DNA of 64,000 nt from Streptomyces spiroverticillatus (GTDB lineage: Bacteria; Actinomycetota; Actinomycetes; Streptomycetales; Streptomycetaceae). Shown one piece after another: positions 15,527 through 24,736 of the stretch; positions within the stretch are counted from its first letter, which is position 1; each line of letters starts with the position of its first letter. The notes beneath the pieces are model-generated. The model was not told the origin of the DNA, made no database searches, and was given only the letters and a program-made list of their open reading frames with translations. Made by a program: the position numbers and the translations under genes. The stretch lies in NCBI GenBank assembly GCA_014650415.1, contig BMUX01000012.1:192419-256418 (forward strand). Reading direction: 5' to 3'.

Positions 15527-18223
15527 TCACCGGAGGTCCGGCATGTCCCTGAGCTGCCTGCGCGAGGTGATGCCGAGTTTGCGGAAGATGTTCCGCAGGT
15601 GGGCGTCGACCGTGCGCGGGCTGAGGAACAGACGTCCGGCCACCTCCTTCGTCGTCGCGCCCGCCGCGACCTGGCGCGCGATGTGCGTCTCCTGCATGGT
15701 CAGGCTGTCGTACGTGTGCCCGGAGCGGCTGCGGGCCACTTCACCCGTCGCGCGCAGTTCGTCGGCGGCCCGCCGGGCGAACGCCTCCATGCCGGTCCCG
15801 GCCAGCCGTCCGTGCGCGGCACGCAGTTGCTCGCGTGCGTCACGGCGCCGTCCCGCACGGCGCAGCCACTCCCCGTACCGCAGCTGCGCCCGCGCCAGGT
15901 GCGGGACCAGCGAACTGCCCGTCAGGTGCTCGATCGCCTCCCGGTGGTCGTCCTCCGCGTCGCTGACCAGCGCCCGGGCCCCTGCCGCCACGCCGAGGGC
16001 GAAAGGGGTTCCAGCGGGTTCCGTACGTTCGACCAGGGACCCCAGCGCCGATTCCGCGGCGGCGCTCTCGCCGCAACGGACCGCGGCCTCCACCAGCTCG
16101 GGCAGCGCGATGCCGGTGAGGAAGAGGTCGCCGCCCGCCACCGCGCGCCGCGCGGCGGCCAGTGCGGCCGGGTAGTCGGCCAGGCCGTTGTACAGGACGG
16201 CCGTCGCCCAGTGGGCGTTCCCGGTCAGTTGTCCGGCGGGCCTGCTCGTCAGCTCGGTGAACAGGTCGAGCACCTCCTGGCGGCGGCCGCGCAGCGCCGC
16301 CAGATGCACCCTCGGGTAGAGCTGCGGCAGATCACCGACGGCGTCGGCGACCGCCTCCTCCTCGGCGATCGCATCCATCGCCCGCCCGAACTCGCCGGTG
16401 AACACCGTGGACAGGGCGAGCTGCGACAGCCCCAGCCGGATGGTCATCGGCGAGCCCGAGTCCCGTCCGGTCCGCACCAGCCATGCGACGATCCCGGCGT
16501 GCAGGTCCAGGTCCCACAGCTCGCCCGCGAGCACCGTGGCGAGCGCGGGCGCCCGGGTCCACCCGACAGCTCCGCTGTCACCGTCACCGTCACCGGCCAG
16601 CGCTTGCCGGAGGACCGGCACCCCGGCCCGGTGCCCCTCGCTGTGCAACAGCACCAACGCGTCGAGAAGATCCACCGTCTTCGAGGAAGGCGGTGCCGTC
16701 CGGGCCGCTTCCAGCACCCGGCCCATGACCCCGGCGGCCTGCCCCACGGCGAGCCCCATCTCCAGCGCGGCCACGAAGCACTCCCGCGCGCGTTCCGGAT
16801 CTCGTACGGCGAACCGGCGCGCCGCCCGCAGGATGAGTTCCGGACCCCGCACGGCCCGGTCCGAGCCCTGGCTGAAGGCGATCTGCCCACGCAGCAACTC
16901 CACGGAAGCGTGCTGGAGTTCATCGAGCGACGCGGTGTCCATGCTGGTCAGCAGCTCGCCCGCCGCATCCGCCCGGCCCGCCGCGAGCGTGGCCCGCGCG
17001 GCGGCGAGCACGCGTACGGACTGCTTGGCGGGGTCGAGCGACAGCTCCGCCGCTCGTTCGAGGAACGCGGCACCGGCGGACACGCCCCCACGCGCCTGTG
17101 CACGGGACGCCGACGACTCCAGCTCCGCCGCGACCCGCTCGTCCGGGCCGGTGGTGGCCTGCGCACGGTGCCAGGCCCGCCGGTCGGGGGCGGCGACGGG
17201 GTCGGTGGCGTCGGCCAGCGCACGGTGTGCCGACCTCAGTTGCCCGGGTTCGGCCGTACGGTAGGCGGCCGAGCGTGCCAACGGATGACAGAACCGGGTA
17301 CGGGTGCCGAACCGCACCAGCCCGGACGTCTCGGCGGCGGCGCTCGCGGCCGGCACGCCGAGGCCCAGCAGTTGCGCGGCAGGCCACAACAGGCCCGGGT
17401 CGCCCGTGGGGTCGGCGCTCGCCAGGATCAGCAACATCTGTGCCTCCGGCGGCAGTTCCCCCAACCTGGCCGCGAAGCTCCGCTCGATGCGGCCGGCGAC
17501 GGGGGACGGTGTCGGTGGCGCGAAGCCGCCCGCCTTCGGCAGTTCGATCAGGGCCAGCGGATTTCCGCGTGCCTCGGCGAGCAGACGATCACGCACCCGC
17601 TCGTCGAGCGTCACGGTCTTCTCCTCGGCCAGCAACTCCTGCGCGTGCGCGTCGCTCAGGCCGCCGACCGTCAGACCGGGCAGGTCGTCCAACCCCCGTA
17701 GGACGTCGGAGTCGCGGGCCGCGAACACCACCGCGATCGGCTCGGCCGCGACACGCCTGGCCAGGAACGTGAGCGCCTCGGCGGACGCGGCATCCATCCA
17801 GTGCGCGTCGTCGACGAGGCACAGCACCGGCCGCTGCGCCGCGGCGGTCGCCAGCAACTGGAGCGCGGCCAGACCGACGCGGAAGGCGTCCGGCGTACCG
17901 TCGGACAGCCCGAACGCGACGAGCAGCGCATCGCGGTAGGCGGGCGCGAGCGTGTCCAGGTGCGCCAGTACCGGCACGCACAGCTGGTGCAGTGCGGCGA
18001 ACGGCAGCTCCCCCTCGAACTCGGCGCCGGACGCCCGGATGACCTGGAAGCCCTCCGGAGCAGCCCGCCCGACGTGTTCCACCAGGGCGGTCTTCCCGAT
18101 GCCCGGCTCGCCACGGAGCACGAGCACACCGCCCCGGCCCTGTTCCGCCGCGCCGACGAGGGCGAGGAGGCGGGCGATCTCGTCGTGCCGGCCGAGGAGG
18201 GGACGGGAGGGCGTCGTGGACAT
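15527..18223 (-). CDS. LAL-type LuxR transcriptional regulator with AAA/NACHT-like ATPase
   Basis: An 898-residue protein. GRHDEIARLLAL opens an ATPase with Walker A RGEPGIGKTALV near residue 40 and CLVDDAHWMDAAS as Walker B near 135. A long TPR-like helical region follows, then a C-terminal LuxR helix-turn-helix (LTMQETHIARQVAAGATTKE and SPRTVDAHLRNIFRKLGI). This is the MalT/LAL architecture. ATG at 18223 has AGGG 8 nt upstream; an in-frame GTG at 18232 is the alternative. It is divergent from the NmrA-like gene at 18428, the most likely target. Confidence 0.9.
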   Translation of the reverse strand: MSTTPSRPLLGRHDEIARLLALVGAAEQGRGGVLVLRGEPGIGKTALVEHVGRAAPEGFQVIRASGAEFEGELPFAALHQLCVPVLAHLDTLAPAYRDALLVAFGLSDGTPDAFRVGLAALQLLATAAAQRPVLCLVDDAHWMDAASAEALTFLARRVAAEPIAVVFAARDSDVLRGLDDLPGLTVGGLSDAHAQELLAEEKTVTLDERVRDRLLAEARGNPLALIELPKAGGFAPPTPSPVAGRIERSFAARLGELPPEAQMLLILASADPTGDPGLLWPAAQLLGLGVPAASAAAETSGLVRFGTRTRFCHPLARSAAYRTAEPGQLRSAHRALADATDPVAAPDRRAWHRAQATTGPDERVAAELESSASRAQARGGVSAGAAFLERAAELSLDPAKQSVRVLAAARATLAAGRADAAGELLTSMDTASLDELQHASVELLRGQIAFSQGSDRAVRGPELILRAARRFAVRDPERARECFVAALEMGLAVGQAAGVMGRVLEAARTAPPSSKTVDLLDALVLLHSEGHRAGVPVLRQALAGDGDGDSGAVGWTRAPALATVLAGELWDLDLHAGIVAWLVRTGRDSGSPMTIRLGLSQLALSTVFTGEFGRAMDAIAEEEAVADAVGDLPQLYPRVHLAALRGRRQEVLDLFTELTSRPAGQLTGNAHWATAVLYNGLADYPAALAAARRAVAGGDLFLTGIALPELVEAAVRCGESAAAESALGSLVERTEPAGTPFALGVAAGARALVSDAEDDHREAIEHLTGSSLVPHLARAQLRYGEWLRRAGRRRDAREQLRAAHGRLAGTGMEAFARRAADELRATGEVARSRSGHTYDSLTMQETHIARQVAAGATTKEVAGRLFLSPRTVDAHLRNIFRKLGITSRRQLRDMPDLR

Positions 18224-18293
18224 GATCAGCACCCTAGCGGCGAAGCCGCCCGGCCACCGGCGCCGACTGCCGCCGCAGCCACCGGCGTACGTA

Positions 18294-18306
18294 GGTGATT
18301 TTCACC
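18294..18306. promoter_or_regulatory. Small palindrome in the divergent LAL/NmrA promoter region
   Basis: GGTGATTTTCACC is a 5-3-5 inverted repeat, 71 bp from the LAL start and 122 bp from the NmrA start. Its AT-rich centre stands out in GC-rich DNA, so it could be an operator or part of a promoter. Confidence 0.3.
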
Positions 18307-18427
18307 GACGCGAGCGAAGACCGGCTCACGGGAACCTCAGGACATGCACCACGGGGAACCGGACGGGACACCACCGGGGAAGCCCCTCCACCACCCGTAC
18401 GCACACACCCCAGAAAGGCACACCACC

Positions 18428-19294
18428 ATGAACGCACCCACCGTGCTCGTGACCGGCGCGACCGGAACGATCGGCACCGCCCTGATCCCCGCCCTGCGGG
18501 CCCGAGGCGTCACCGTACGCGCCATGATCCGCGACGCCGGCCGCCCCGTCCCCGGAGCCGAGAACGTCGTCGCCGACCTCCGGGACCCCGCCTCGGTCCG
18601 GGCCGCGCTGGACGGCGTCGACGCGGCCTTCCTCAACAGCCCCTCGGCCCCGGACGCCGCCGACCTCCAGATCCGCTTCGCCGACCTCGCCCGCGCCGGT
18701 GGAGTACGACGGCTCGTCCTGCTCTCCCAGTACGCGGCCCGCGCCGACTCACCCGTACGGTTCCTGCGCTGGCACGCCGAAGTCGAAGCACACATGGCGA
18801 CCCTCGGCCTCGACCACACGGTGCTGCGCCCCAACCTCTACCTCCAGGCCCTGCTCGGCCTCGCGGACACCATCGCCCAGGGTTTCCTCGCCGCGCCCAT
18901 CGGCGACGCCGCCGTCAGCGCCATCGACACCAGGGACATCGCGGACGCCGCCGCGGCCGTACTGACCACCCCGGGACACACCGGCCACACCTACACGCTG
19001 ACCGGCCCGCGCGCCGTGACCCACACCCAGATCGCCGAGGCACTCTCCACGGCCACCGGACGGCACATCACCTTCCACGACACCTCCGCCGAGCGGTTCA
19101 CCGCCGCGCTGACCGGTGTCCTGCCGCCCTGGCAGCTCGGCGGACTCGTCGAGGACTACGCCCACTACAGCGAGGGAGAGGCCGCCGAAGTGCACACGTC
19201 CATCCCCGACCTCACCGGACACCCCGCCCGCGACCTCACGGACTTCACCCGCGACCACGCCGCCGCGTTCACCCCGGCCGCGACCACCGCCTGA
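18428..19294 (+). CDS. NmrA-like/atypical SDR NAD(P)-binding oxidoreductase
   Basis: A 288-residue protein with an N-terminal Rossmann motif TGATGTIG and VTVRAMIRDAGRP marking the cofactor-binding strand. There is no classical YxxxK site at the usual place, as in the NmrA/QorB-like group that acts as quinone reductases or redox sensors. The ATG at 18428 has GAAAGG upstream. It is followed 27 bp later by the Dabb-like gene, so the two are probably co-transcribed. The divergent LAL regulator may control both. Confidence 0.85.
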   Translation: MNAPTVLVTGATGTIGTALIPALRARGVTVRAMIRDAGRPVPGAENVVADLRDPASVRAALDGVDAAFLNSPSAPDAADLQIRFADLARAGGVRRLVLLSQYAARADSPVRFLRWHAEVEAHMATLGLDHTVLRPNLYLQALLGLADTIAQGFLAAPIGDAAVSAIDTRDIADAAAAVLTTPGHTGHTYTLTGPRAVTHTQIAEALSTATGRHITFHDTSAERFTAALTGVLPPWQLGGLVEDYAHYSEGEAAEVHTSIPDLTGHPARDLTDFTRDHAAAFTPAATTA

Positions 19295-19321
19295 AATCCT
19301 GAAAGCCTGAAAGGAAACCCG

Positions 19322-19726
19322 ATGATCTACCACCACAACCGCTTCGTCTTCAAGAAGACCACCACCGCCCCACAGCGCGAGGAAGCCTTGGCCAGCCTGC
19401 GCAACCAGGGCGCGTCCATCGACGCGGTCGTGCGGTACGTCGTCGGCAAGGACGTCGGCGGCGAGTTCGAGTACGGGGCCGTCTTCGTCCTCAAGGACCT
19501 CGACGGCTACTGGGAGTACCTGACGGCACCCTCACACGCCCACACCGACAGGATCGGCCTTCCGCTGCTGGAGTCCTTCGTCTCGTACGACACCACCGAC
19601 GAGGACGACCCCGACATCGCACAGAAGATCGCCGCCCTGCACACACGCCGCTACACCGCCGACCCGGCCCTCAGAAGGCTGGTGGCCGCCCTCCCCTCCT
19701 ACACCGGCAGCAGCGCGCCGAGGTAG
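19322..19726 (+). CDS. Dabb-family (stress-responsive alpha/beta barrel-like) protein
   Basis: A 134-residue protein beginning IYHHNRFVFKK, with a ferredoxin-like barrel pattern (FEYGAVFVLKDLDGYWEYLTAPSH, then LLESFVSYDTTDE). Dabb proteins are small dimeric barrels with roles in stress responses or as small-molecule cyclases and monooxygenases. GAAAGGAAACCCG precedes the ATG. It lies directly behind the NmrA-like gene and is likely its operon partner. Confidence 0.75.
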   Translation: MIYHHNRFVFKKTTTAPQREEALASLRNQGASIDAVVRYVVGKDVGGEFEYGAVFVLKDLDGYWEYLTAPSHAHTDRIGLPLLESFVSYDTTDEDDPDIAQKIAALHTRRYTADPALRRLVAALPSYTGSSAPR

Positions 19727-19825
19727 GCGCCCGCTGCCCACGGGGCAACCGGACTGCTCGTGGCCCGCACCAAGGGGCCGCCCGGCGAGACGGCCTCGCT
19801 TCGGGCGCGCGTACGAAGGAACTTC

Positions 19826-20134
19826 ATGCCGAGAGCAATGGGCTCCGTCGAGAATGAACCCATGGAACCCAATGAACCCGTTGTCGACATGAACCTTGGT
19901 GACGAGATCCAGACCCGCGAGGAACTGGCCACGTTCGTGCGTGGCCTTCGGGAGGAGTTCCTGCGCCAGGGCCAGGAGTGGGAAAACGCCGACCTGGACA
20001 CCTTCCTGGAAGCTCTGGCCGCATGGATCGACGACGCAGAGGGCTCTTACCGCGATTTCGGAAAAGAGCTCCCGCGGGAGGGCGACTGGACCTTCTTCGC
20101 GCAGAGCCTCAGGGCGGCCACCATGTACGAGTGA
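19826..20134 (+). CDS. DUF7660-type small protein
   Basis: A 102-residue acidic protein. The central block ITREELATFVRGLREEF is represented here as TREELATFVRGLREEF, followed by WENADLDTFLEALAAWIDDAEG and a C-terminal AATMYE, the pattern of the DUF7660 family of actinobacterial immunity-like small proteins. ATG at 19826 is preferred (AAGGA 5 nt upstream); ATGs at 19838 and 19862 and a longer start at 19760 are possible. Its last 88 bp overlap, tail to tail, the end of the DUF817 gene. Confidence 0.65.
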   Translation: MPRAMGSVENEPMEPNEPVVDMNLGDEIQTREELATFVRGLREEFLRQGQEWENADLDTFLEALAAWIDDAEGSYRDFGKELPREGDWTFFAQSLRAATMYE

Positions 20135-20928
20135 CCGCTCCGGGCGTACGTCAAGCTTCGGACCCGGTGCCCCGCCCCGCAAATGACGAAGGTGACGCTG
20201 ATCAGCAAGCCCCACGAGACCCACTTCGACAGCGAGACCGGTTCCCAGCCGTCCAACTGGTACGGGTAGCGCCAGACTCCGAGCCAGGTGGCCGCGTTCT
20301 CGGCCACCCACAGAAAGAAGCCGATCAGGGCGAAGGACAGCGCCAGCGGCATCCGGTACCGCCGCTCCGCGATCGTGAAGTGCACGTACGTCCCCGTGGT
20401 CACCGCCAGCAGCATCCCGCCGAGCAGCCAGCGCAGGTCCGGGAGCCAGTGGTGGCTCAGGAAGTTGACGTACAACCCCAGGGCCAGCACGGCAGTGCAA
20501 CGGGCCCGGTAGCCGGTCAGCGTCAGGTCGAACAACCGCCAGGCACGGCATACGTAGCTGCCGACGGCCGCGTACATGAACCCTCCGAACAGCGGCACAC
20601 CGGCAACCTTGGCCAGCCCCGGCTCGGGATAGCTCCACGAACCCACCTGCACCTTGACCACCTCGAACGCGAGCCCCAGCACATGGCAGACCGCCACGAC
20701 CGCCACCTCCCGCCGGGTCTCCCACCCCAGCAGGAGGCCCACGGCGGTGAGGAGCACCGCGTACGCGAGCAGCAGGTCGTAACGCGCCACCGGCATGGCC
20801 GGGAGCAGCTTCGACGCGGCCATCCCGCCGAACAGCGCGAACGCGAACGCGCAACAGCGCGCCTCCGTCCACCCGAAACGCCCCAACTGCCTGACGAGCA
20901 GACCCACTTCGCATGCGTTCCTCAACAT
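20047..20928 (-). CDS. DUF817 multi-pass membrane protein
   Basis: A 293-residue protein with about 7-8 hydrophobic segments. It carries family-typical blocks VQVGSWSYPEPG, VPLFGGFMYAAVGSY and LWVAENAATWLGVWRYPYQ, and ends its conserved part at SKWVSWGLLISVTFVICGAG. A basic tail of about 40 residues follows that is antisense to the DUF7660 gene and probably not conserved. ATG at 20928 is taken as the start. Function is unknown; the family includes a putative integral-membrane carotenoid-like or lipid enzyme. Confidence 0.8.
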   Translation of the reverse strand: MLRNACEVGLLVRQLGRFGWTEARCCAFAFALFGGMAASKLLPAMPVARYDLLLAYAVLLTAVGLLLGWETRREVAVVAVCHVLGLAFEVVKVQVGSWSYPEPGLAKVAGVPLFGGFMYAAVGSYVCRAWRLFDLTLTGYRARCTAVLALGLYVNFLSHHWLPDLRWLLGGMLLAVTTGTYVHFTIAERRYRMPLALSFALIGFFLWVAENAATWLGVWRYPYQLDGWEPVSLSKWVSWGLLISVTFVICGAGHRVRSLTYARSGHSYMVAALRLCAKKVQSPSRGSSFPKSR

Positions 20929-21122
20929 GCTCGTGTAGAGCGTTCGGAGGGCGACAGGGTTGCGCAGTTCGCCCTGCGGCGCAGTCGAATCAGGTGGAGA
21001 GCGCCGAGGTGTTGCGACCCGAAGCCGCAGGTGCGGCGGAAGAGGTCTCGTGCCTTGTCGAGCGTGGGGACGAGCCGTCGTGGTGCTGCGGCCCTCGTCC
21101 GTGGCCGGAGCCAGTTCGATCG

Positions 21123-21917
21123 TCAGGGGAAGTCCGGTGCGTCGTCCGTGGCCGAGCCCTCCAGGTACGCACCGTCGGCGTTCCGGACGAAGCACAGCAC
21201 CGGTTCGCCCCGGACCCACTGGCGCTGGTTCGGTTTCTGGTAGGCCAGCTTCAGGCTCATGTTGCCCACATAGGCGTTCTTGAAGTTGCTGAATTCCCTT
21301 TGGCACTTCAGGCGGGCGTCCTGTGACAGGAGAGTCGCCCCGGGGTAGTCCGTACCGGACAGGGAGGGGGGCGTGGCGATCACCTCGTACTCGTGGAGGT
21401 CATCGCAGTCCACGGCCAGCAGGCTCCCGTCCTCGAAGTCCACGCAGTCGCCGAGGGACAGTTCGTCCCGTGGCACGGGCGTAGGGGACGGTTCGTCGGT
21501 GACGCTCTCCGTGGGAGACGGAGATTCCGGTTCGGTCGATTCAGGAGACGGGGACTCCGGTTCGGTCGATTCAGGGGACGGGGAGTCGGTCTCCGGCTCC
21601 GGTGTCTCCGTTGTTTCGGTTTCCTCGGGGGTCGTTTCCTCAAGCCCCGAGCCCGTGGTGACGGTCGACCCGTCGGGGAAGACGCCCAGGCCGACCGCGG
21701 CCGCCCCGGCTCCTGCGACGGCCATCACCGCGACCGCGGCCAGCAGCGCGGGGCGCAGCCGGTGCCGGCGGCCGTGCGGGGCAGGCACGTCGCGGTCGGC
21801 CGGGCCGGGATCCCGCGGAGTCCGTACGGAGCGGCGGCGGGGGGAGTAGGGGATCTGGTGCTCGCCGGGAAGCGAAGTATAGGGATCTCCGTCGTGTTCG
21901 TGGTCCGATGTGCCCAT
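21123..21917 (-). CDS. Membrane-anchored septum-formation-type protein with Pro/Ser/Glu stalk
   Basis: A 264-residue protein. A cytosolic Arg/Pro-rich N-terminus of about 55 residues is followed by a transmembrane helix (ALLAAVAVMAVAGAGAAAVGLG). A long acidic Ser/Pro/Thr stalk built of 10-residue repeats (ESTEPESPSP) comes next, then an extracellular domain with GDCVDFEDG, LAVDCDDLHEYEVI and a C-terminal Cys pair. The GDCV...VxCxxxHxxEV pattern matches the actinobacterial septum-formation domain. It is divergent from the GTPase operon, 193 bp apart. Confidence 0.75.
   Translation of the reverse strand: MGTSDHEHDGDPYTSLPGEHQIPYSPRRRSVRTPRDPGPADRDVPAPHGRRHRLRPALLAAVAVMAVAGAGAAAVGLGVFPDGSTVTTGSGLEETTPEETETTETPEPETDSPSPESTEPESPSPESTEPESPSPTESVTDEPSPTPVPRDELSLGDCVDFEDGSLLAVDCDDLHEYEVIATPPSLSGTDYPGATLLSQDARLKCQREFSNFKNAYVGNMSLKLAYQKPNQRQWVRGEPVLCFVRNADGAYLEGSATDDAPDFP
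21529..21575 (-). repeat. 30-bp coding repeat in the acidic stalk
   Basis: The same 16-nt block recurs at 21529 and 21559, part of a 30-bp unit encoding ESTEPESPSP. It gives the stalk a variable-length character. Confidence 0.6.
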
Positions 21918-22110
21918 ATCAGGAGAGTGCCAGTGAAATGCTCAACGAGGGGCGGGTCGGAGGGATTTGGGGGAATGTGGCACGGACGGTTGCCTTGTGC
22001 ATGCCCCGCGCGGGACATTGCTTCGAGGGTTTGCCGAGCACGGCGGAACCGGCTGCCGCACGGTGACCGGAGCGGACCTCCGGCGGTGCGCTCAGGCGGA
22101 AGGAGCGGCC

Positions 22111-24717
22111 ATGGCCGAAGTCGGTATCGCCGGATACGCGCGATGGGCGTCGGATCTGAACGACGTACTGGACCGGGCGCCTTCGGGCGGCGGGGGCGTC
22201 AACCCCGAACTGAGCCGCAGGCGGGCGGAGTTCGGCCGCGCCGTCGACCGGCTCGCCGAGGAGGCGCGCGATCCCCTCACGGTCGGCGTGGTGGGGGAGT
22301 ACAGCGCGGGAAAGTCCCTGCTGATCGAAGCCCTGCTGGGCCTGCCCGACCTCCTGACGGTCAGCGACGTGGCGACGACGGGGAACATCACCGCCCTCCA
22401 CGTCGTCCAGGCCGCGGACGAGAGCGCCGCACCCTCCGTCGAGAGCCGTGAAGTCGTCTACTGCACCGCTGCCGAGATGACCGAGCTGATGCAGCACCTC
22501 CACCACAAGCTCACCGAGGTGGCCGCCCTGGAGAACCTGGGCGAGCAGGCCCTCGCCGACCTGCGGGCGGCGCGGCCCTCGGAGCGGGGCCGGCAGGCGC
22601 TGACCGAGTGGTACGGCCGGTACGCGGAGGCCGAACTGGGCGCCAAGACAGCCTCCCTCATCGACGAGATCCGGAAGCAGGACACCGCGTACGCGCACGC
22701 GCACCTGCTGGGCCGCCGCTACCAGCTCTCGGAGGACCAGGCCAAACGGGCGATGTCCATGCCGGACTTGAAGCTGAAGTCCTCAGGGCCCGGTGCGCGC
22801 TCCCTCGGGAACCCGGAACAGGGGGAGCAGATACCGGACGACGTGCTGGTCGCCTCCGTTCCGCTGATCCGCCGCGTGAACATCCGGCTGCGCGTGCCGC
22901 GCCGGATCTGGGACCTGGGGGAGGCCGGTGCGCTGACCCTGCTGGACTCCGCGGGCCTCAACAGCTCCGACTCCAGGGAGCGGGACCGGTTCCTGAGCAT
23001 CCGCGAACTGCGGGACGTGCACACCATCCTGATCCTCATCAGCGCCCTGCGCGGACCCGTCGGCAGCGAGCAGGACTTCCTCGACATGCTGCGCCGACCG
23101 ACGAACGACGGACGGCCCCAACGGTCCGAGGAGGCGCTCCGCAGGAGCCTGCTCGTCGCAGGCGGCCGCTTCGCCGACCTGCGGGTCACCGCCCGAACCC
23201 TGCGTGCCGTACTGCTGGACACGTCGGAGGCCCTCACCGAGCGCCGGCTCCTCGGGCTGGCGGAGACCGCCATGCTCAACAAGCTGGTCACCGCCGCCTA
23301 CAAGCTCCCTCTCGGCAGGCAGGAGAAGCAGCTGTCCCTGGTGTCCGCCGTGGTGGGTCTCGAATCGATGGCGGCGAAGCGGACGGTGGACCTCGACCCT
23401 GCCTTCCGCGCCCGGCTGGGCTTCGACGAGACCCTCGCCAAAGCGATGCCTGTCGTCAACACGTGGCGGGAAGTGGCCGCGCGCCTGGAGGCAGACGATC
23501 CCGGAACGCCGCTCGGCAGGGCCTTGGGGGAGTACGCCAGGGACGGCGGTCTCGACCATCTGCGCGGGCAGCTCACCCGGCACGCCAGGGACCACGGCGG
23601 GGCCATCAAGCTCGATGCCGTGCACCGGCGCGCACAGGCGGTGGACACGATGCGGCTCGCTCTCATCAAGGCCGAACGGGAATACACCGAAGTCGAACAC
23701 ACGCCGGAGTACGAGGACTTCCACAGCGCGCTCTCCGACACCCGCCGACTGCTCGCGGAGCTCCGCGAGCGCCTGGTCCTCGGCATCGCACCGGGCGTGC
23801 GGGCGCAGGAGGAGGCCCGGAGGGAGATCGAGGCGGAGGCGGCGTACCTGGTCGCGCGCTGGCCCCAGTGGAAACACATCTTCAGCGCGGTGGACCGGAA
23901 CAAGCAGCTCATCAAGGCGCGAACCGGCGAAGAGGCGCGCGACCCGGGAAGTCTCAGCGCCCGTGCGGCGCAGAAGGCGAAGGAACTCGGTCTCCACGTT
24001 CCCGACACGCAGGCGGACCAGCGGAGCACGGCCGTCCCTGGTGAACCGGGCGAACTCCTCCAGCAGTTCCGCGACTGCCACCGCCGACTCCTGCACTTCG
24101 TGCACAACCAGGCCCTCGCCGGGTTCGAACAGCGGCTGGAGGGCTACGCGGACGCCATGGACGAGCTGTACGAGACATGGGAGCGGCTGCTCTCCGACGA
24201 GGGACGGGGCGCCCGCAAACCGGAACACAACCAGCGACTCTCGGAACTCCTCTACATCGCCGACATCGACGACTGGACCGACCGCCTGCGACGGGCGTCC
24301 GAGACGGCATCGGAGGCCGTTGCCCCCGAGGCCGCCTACCCCCTGCGCCTGGACCGGGCCTTTCCCTGGCACCCCGCTCCGCCGGAAGGACGCGACGAGC
24401 TCGAACAGCACGTCGTGCACGCCCTGCGGATACGACGAGAGCTGGTCGCGGCCCTCGTCCACGCGGTGCAGGGACATCTCGCGCGGGGAGAGGCCGTACT
24501 CATGTCCGCGGTCGACAAGCACATCAGGGATGCCGAAGAGACAGTCAACGCACCCGAAACCCTTGATCTCCACCTGCCAGGAGCGGACCTCGAGGGCGCA
24601 GGGCGGCGGAACGACCCGTGGGACGTGGCCGTGCGGCTCGAAGCACTGCCGCAGCCCGCCTCCAGTTCGGGCACGTCGCGCCGACTGCTTCGACAGGCAA
24701 AGCGGTCGAAGTCCTGA
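22111..24717 (+). CDS. Dynamin-like/SrfC-like large GTPase
   Basis: An 868-residue cytosolic protein. The N-terminal third is a GTPase domain with P-loop GEYSAGKS near residues 62-69, a switch-I-like TTGNIT near 92, and G3 DSAG near residue 278. The remaining two thirds are long charged helices without transmembrane segments. Dynamin-like and SrfC-type (virulence-factor) GTPases share this shape. The gap between P-loop and G3 is unusually long, as in SrfC-like proteins. ATG at 22111 has AAGGAG 7 nt upstream. It is first in a tight operon, 19 bp before the Hsp70-like gene, so the two NTPases probably act as a pair. Confidence 0.75.
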   Translation: MAEVGIAGYARWASDLNDVLDRAPSGGGGVNPELSRRRAEFGRAVDRLAEEARDPLTVGVVGEYSAGKSLLIEALLGLPDLLTVSDVATTGNITALHVVQAADESAAPSVESREVVYCTAAEMTELMQHLHHKLTEVAALENLGEQALADLRAARPSERGRQALTEWYGRYAEAELGAKTASLIDEIRKQDTAYAHAHLLGRRYQLSEDQAKRAMSMPDLKLKSSGPGARSLGNPEQGEQIPDDVLVASVPLIRRVNIRLRVPRRIWDLGEAGALTLLDSAGLNSSDSRERDRFLSIRELRDVHTILILISALRGPVGSEQDFLDMLRRPTNDGRPQRSEEALRRSLLVAGGRFADLRVTARTLRAVLLDTSEALTERRLLGLAETAMLNKLVTAAYKLPLGRQEKQLSLVSAVVGLESMAAKRTVDLDPAFRARLGFDETLAKAMPVVNTWREVAARLEADDPGTPLGRALGEYARDGGLDHLRGQLTRHARDHGGAIKLDAVHRRAQAVDTMRLALIKAEREYTEVEHTPEYEDFHSALSDTRRLLAELRERLVLGIAPGVRAQEEARREIEAEAAYLVARWPQWKHIFSAVDRNKQLIKARTGEEARDPGSLSARAAQKAKELGLHVPDTQADQRSTAVPGEPGELLQQFRDCHRRLLHFVHNQALAGFEQRLEGYADAMDELYETWERLLSDEGRGARKPEHNQRLSELLYIADIDDWTDRLRRASETASEAVAPEAAYPLRLDRAFPWHPAPPEGRDELEQHVVHALRIRRELVAALVHAVQGHLARGEAVLMSAVDKHIRDAEETVNAPETLDLHLPGADLEGAGRRNDPWDVAVRLEALPQPASSSGTSRRLLRQAKRSKS

Positions 24718-24736
24718 CCCGGACACGAAGGGAACG

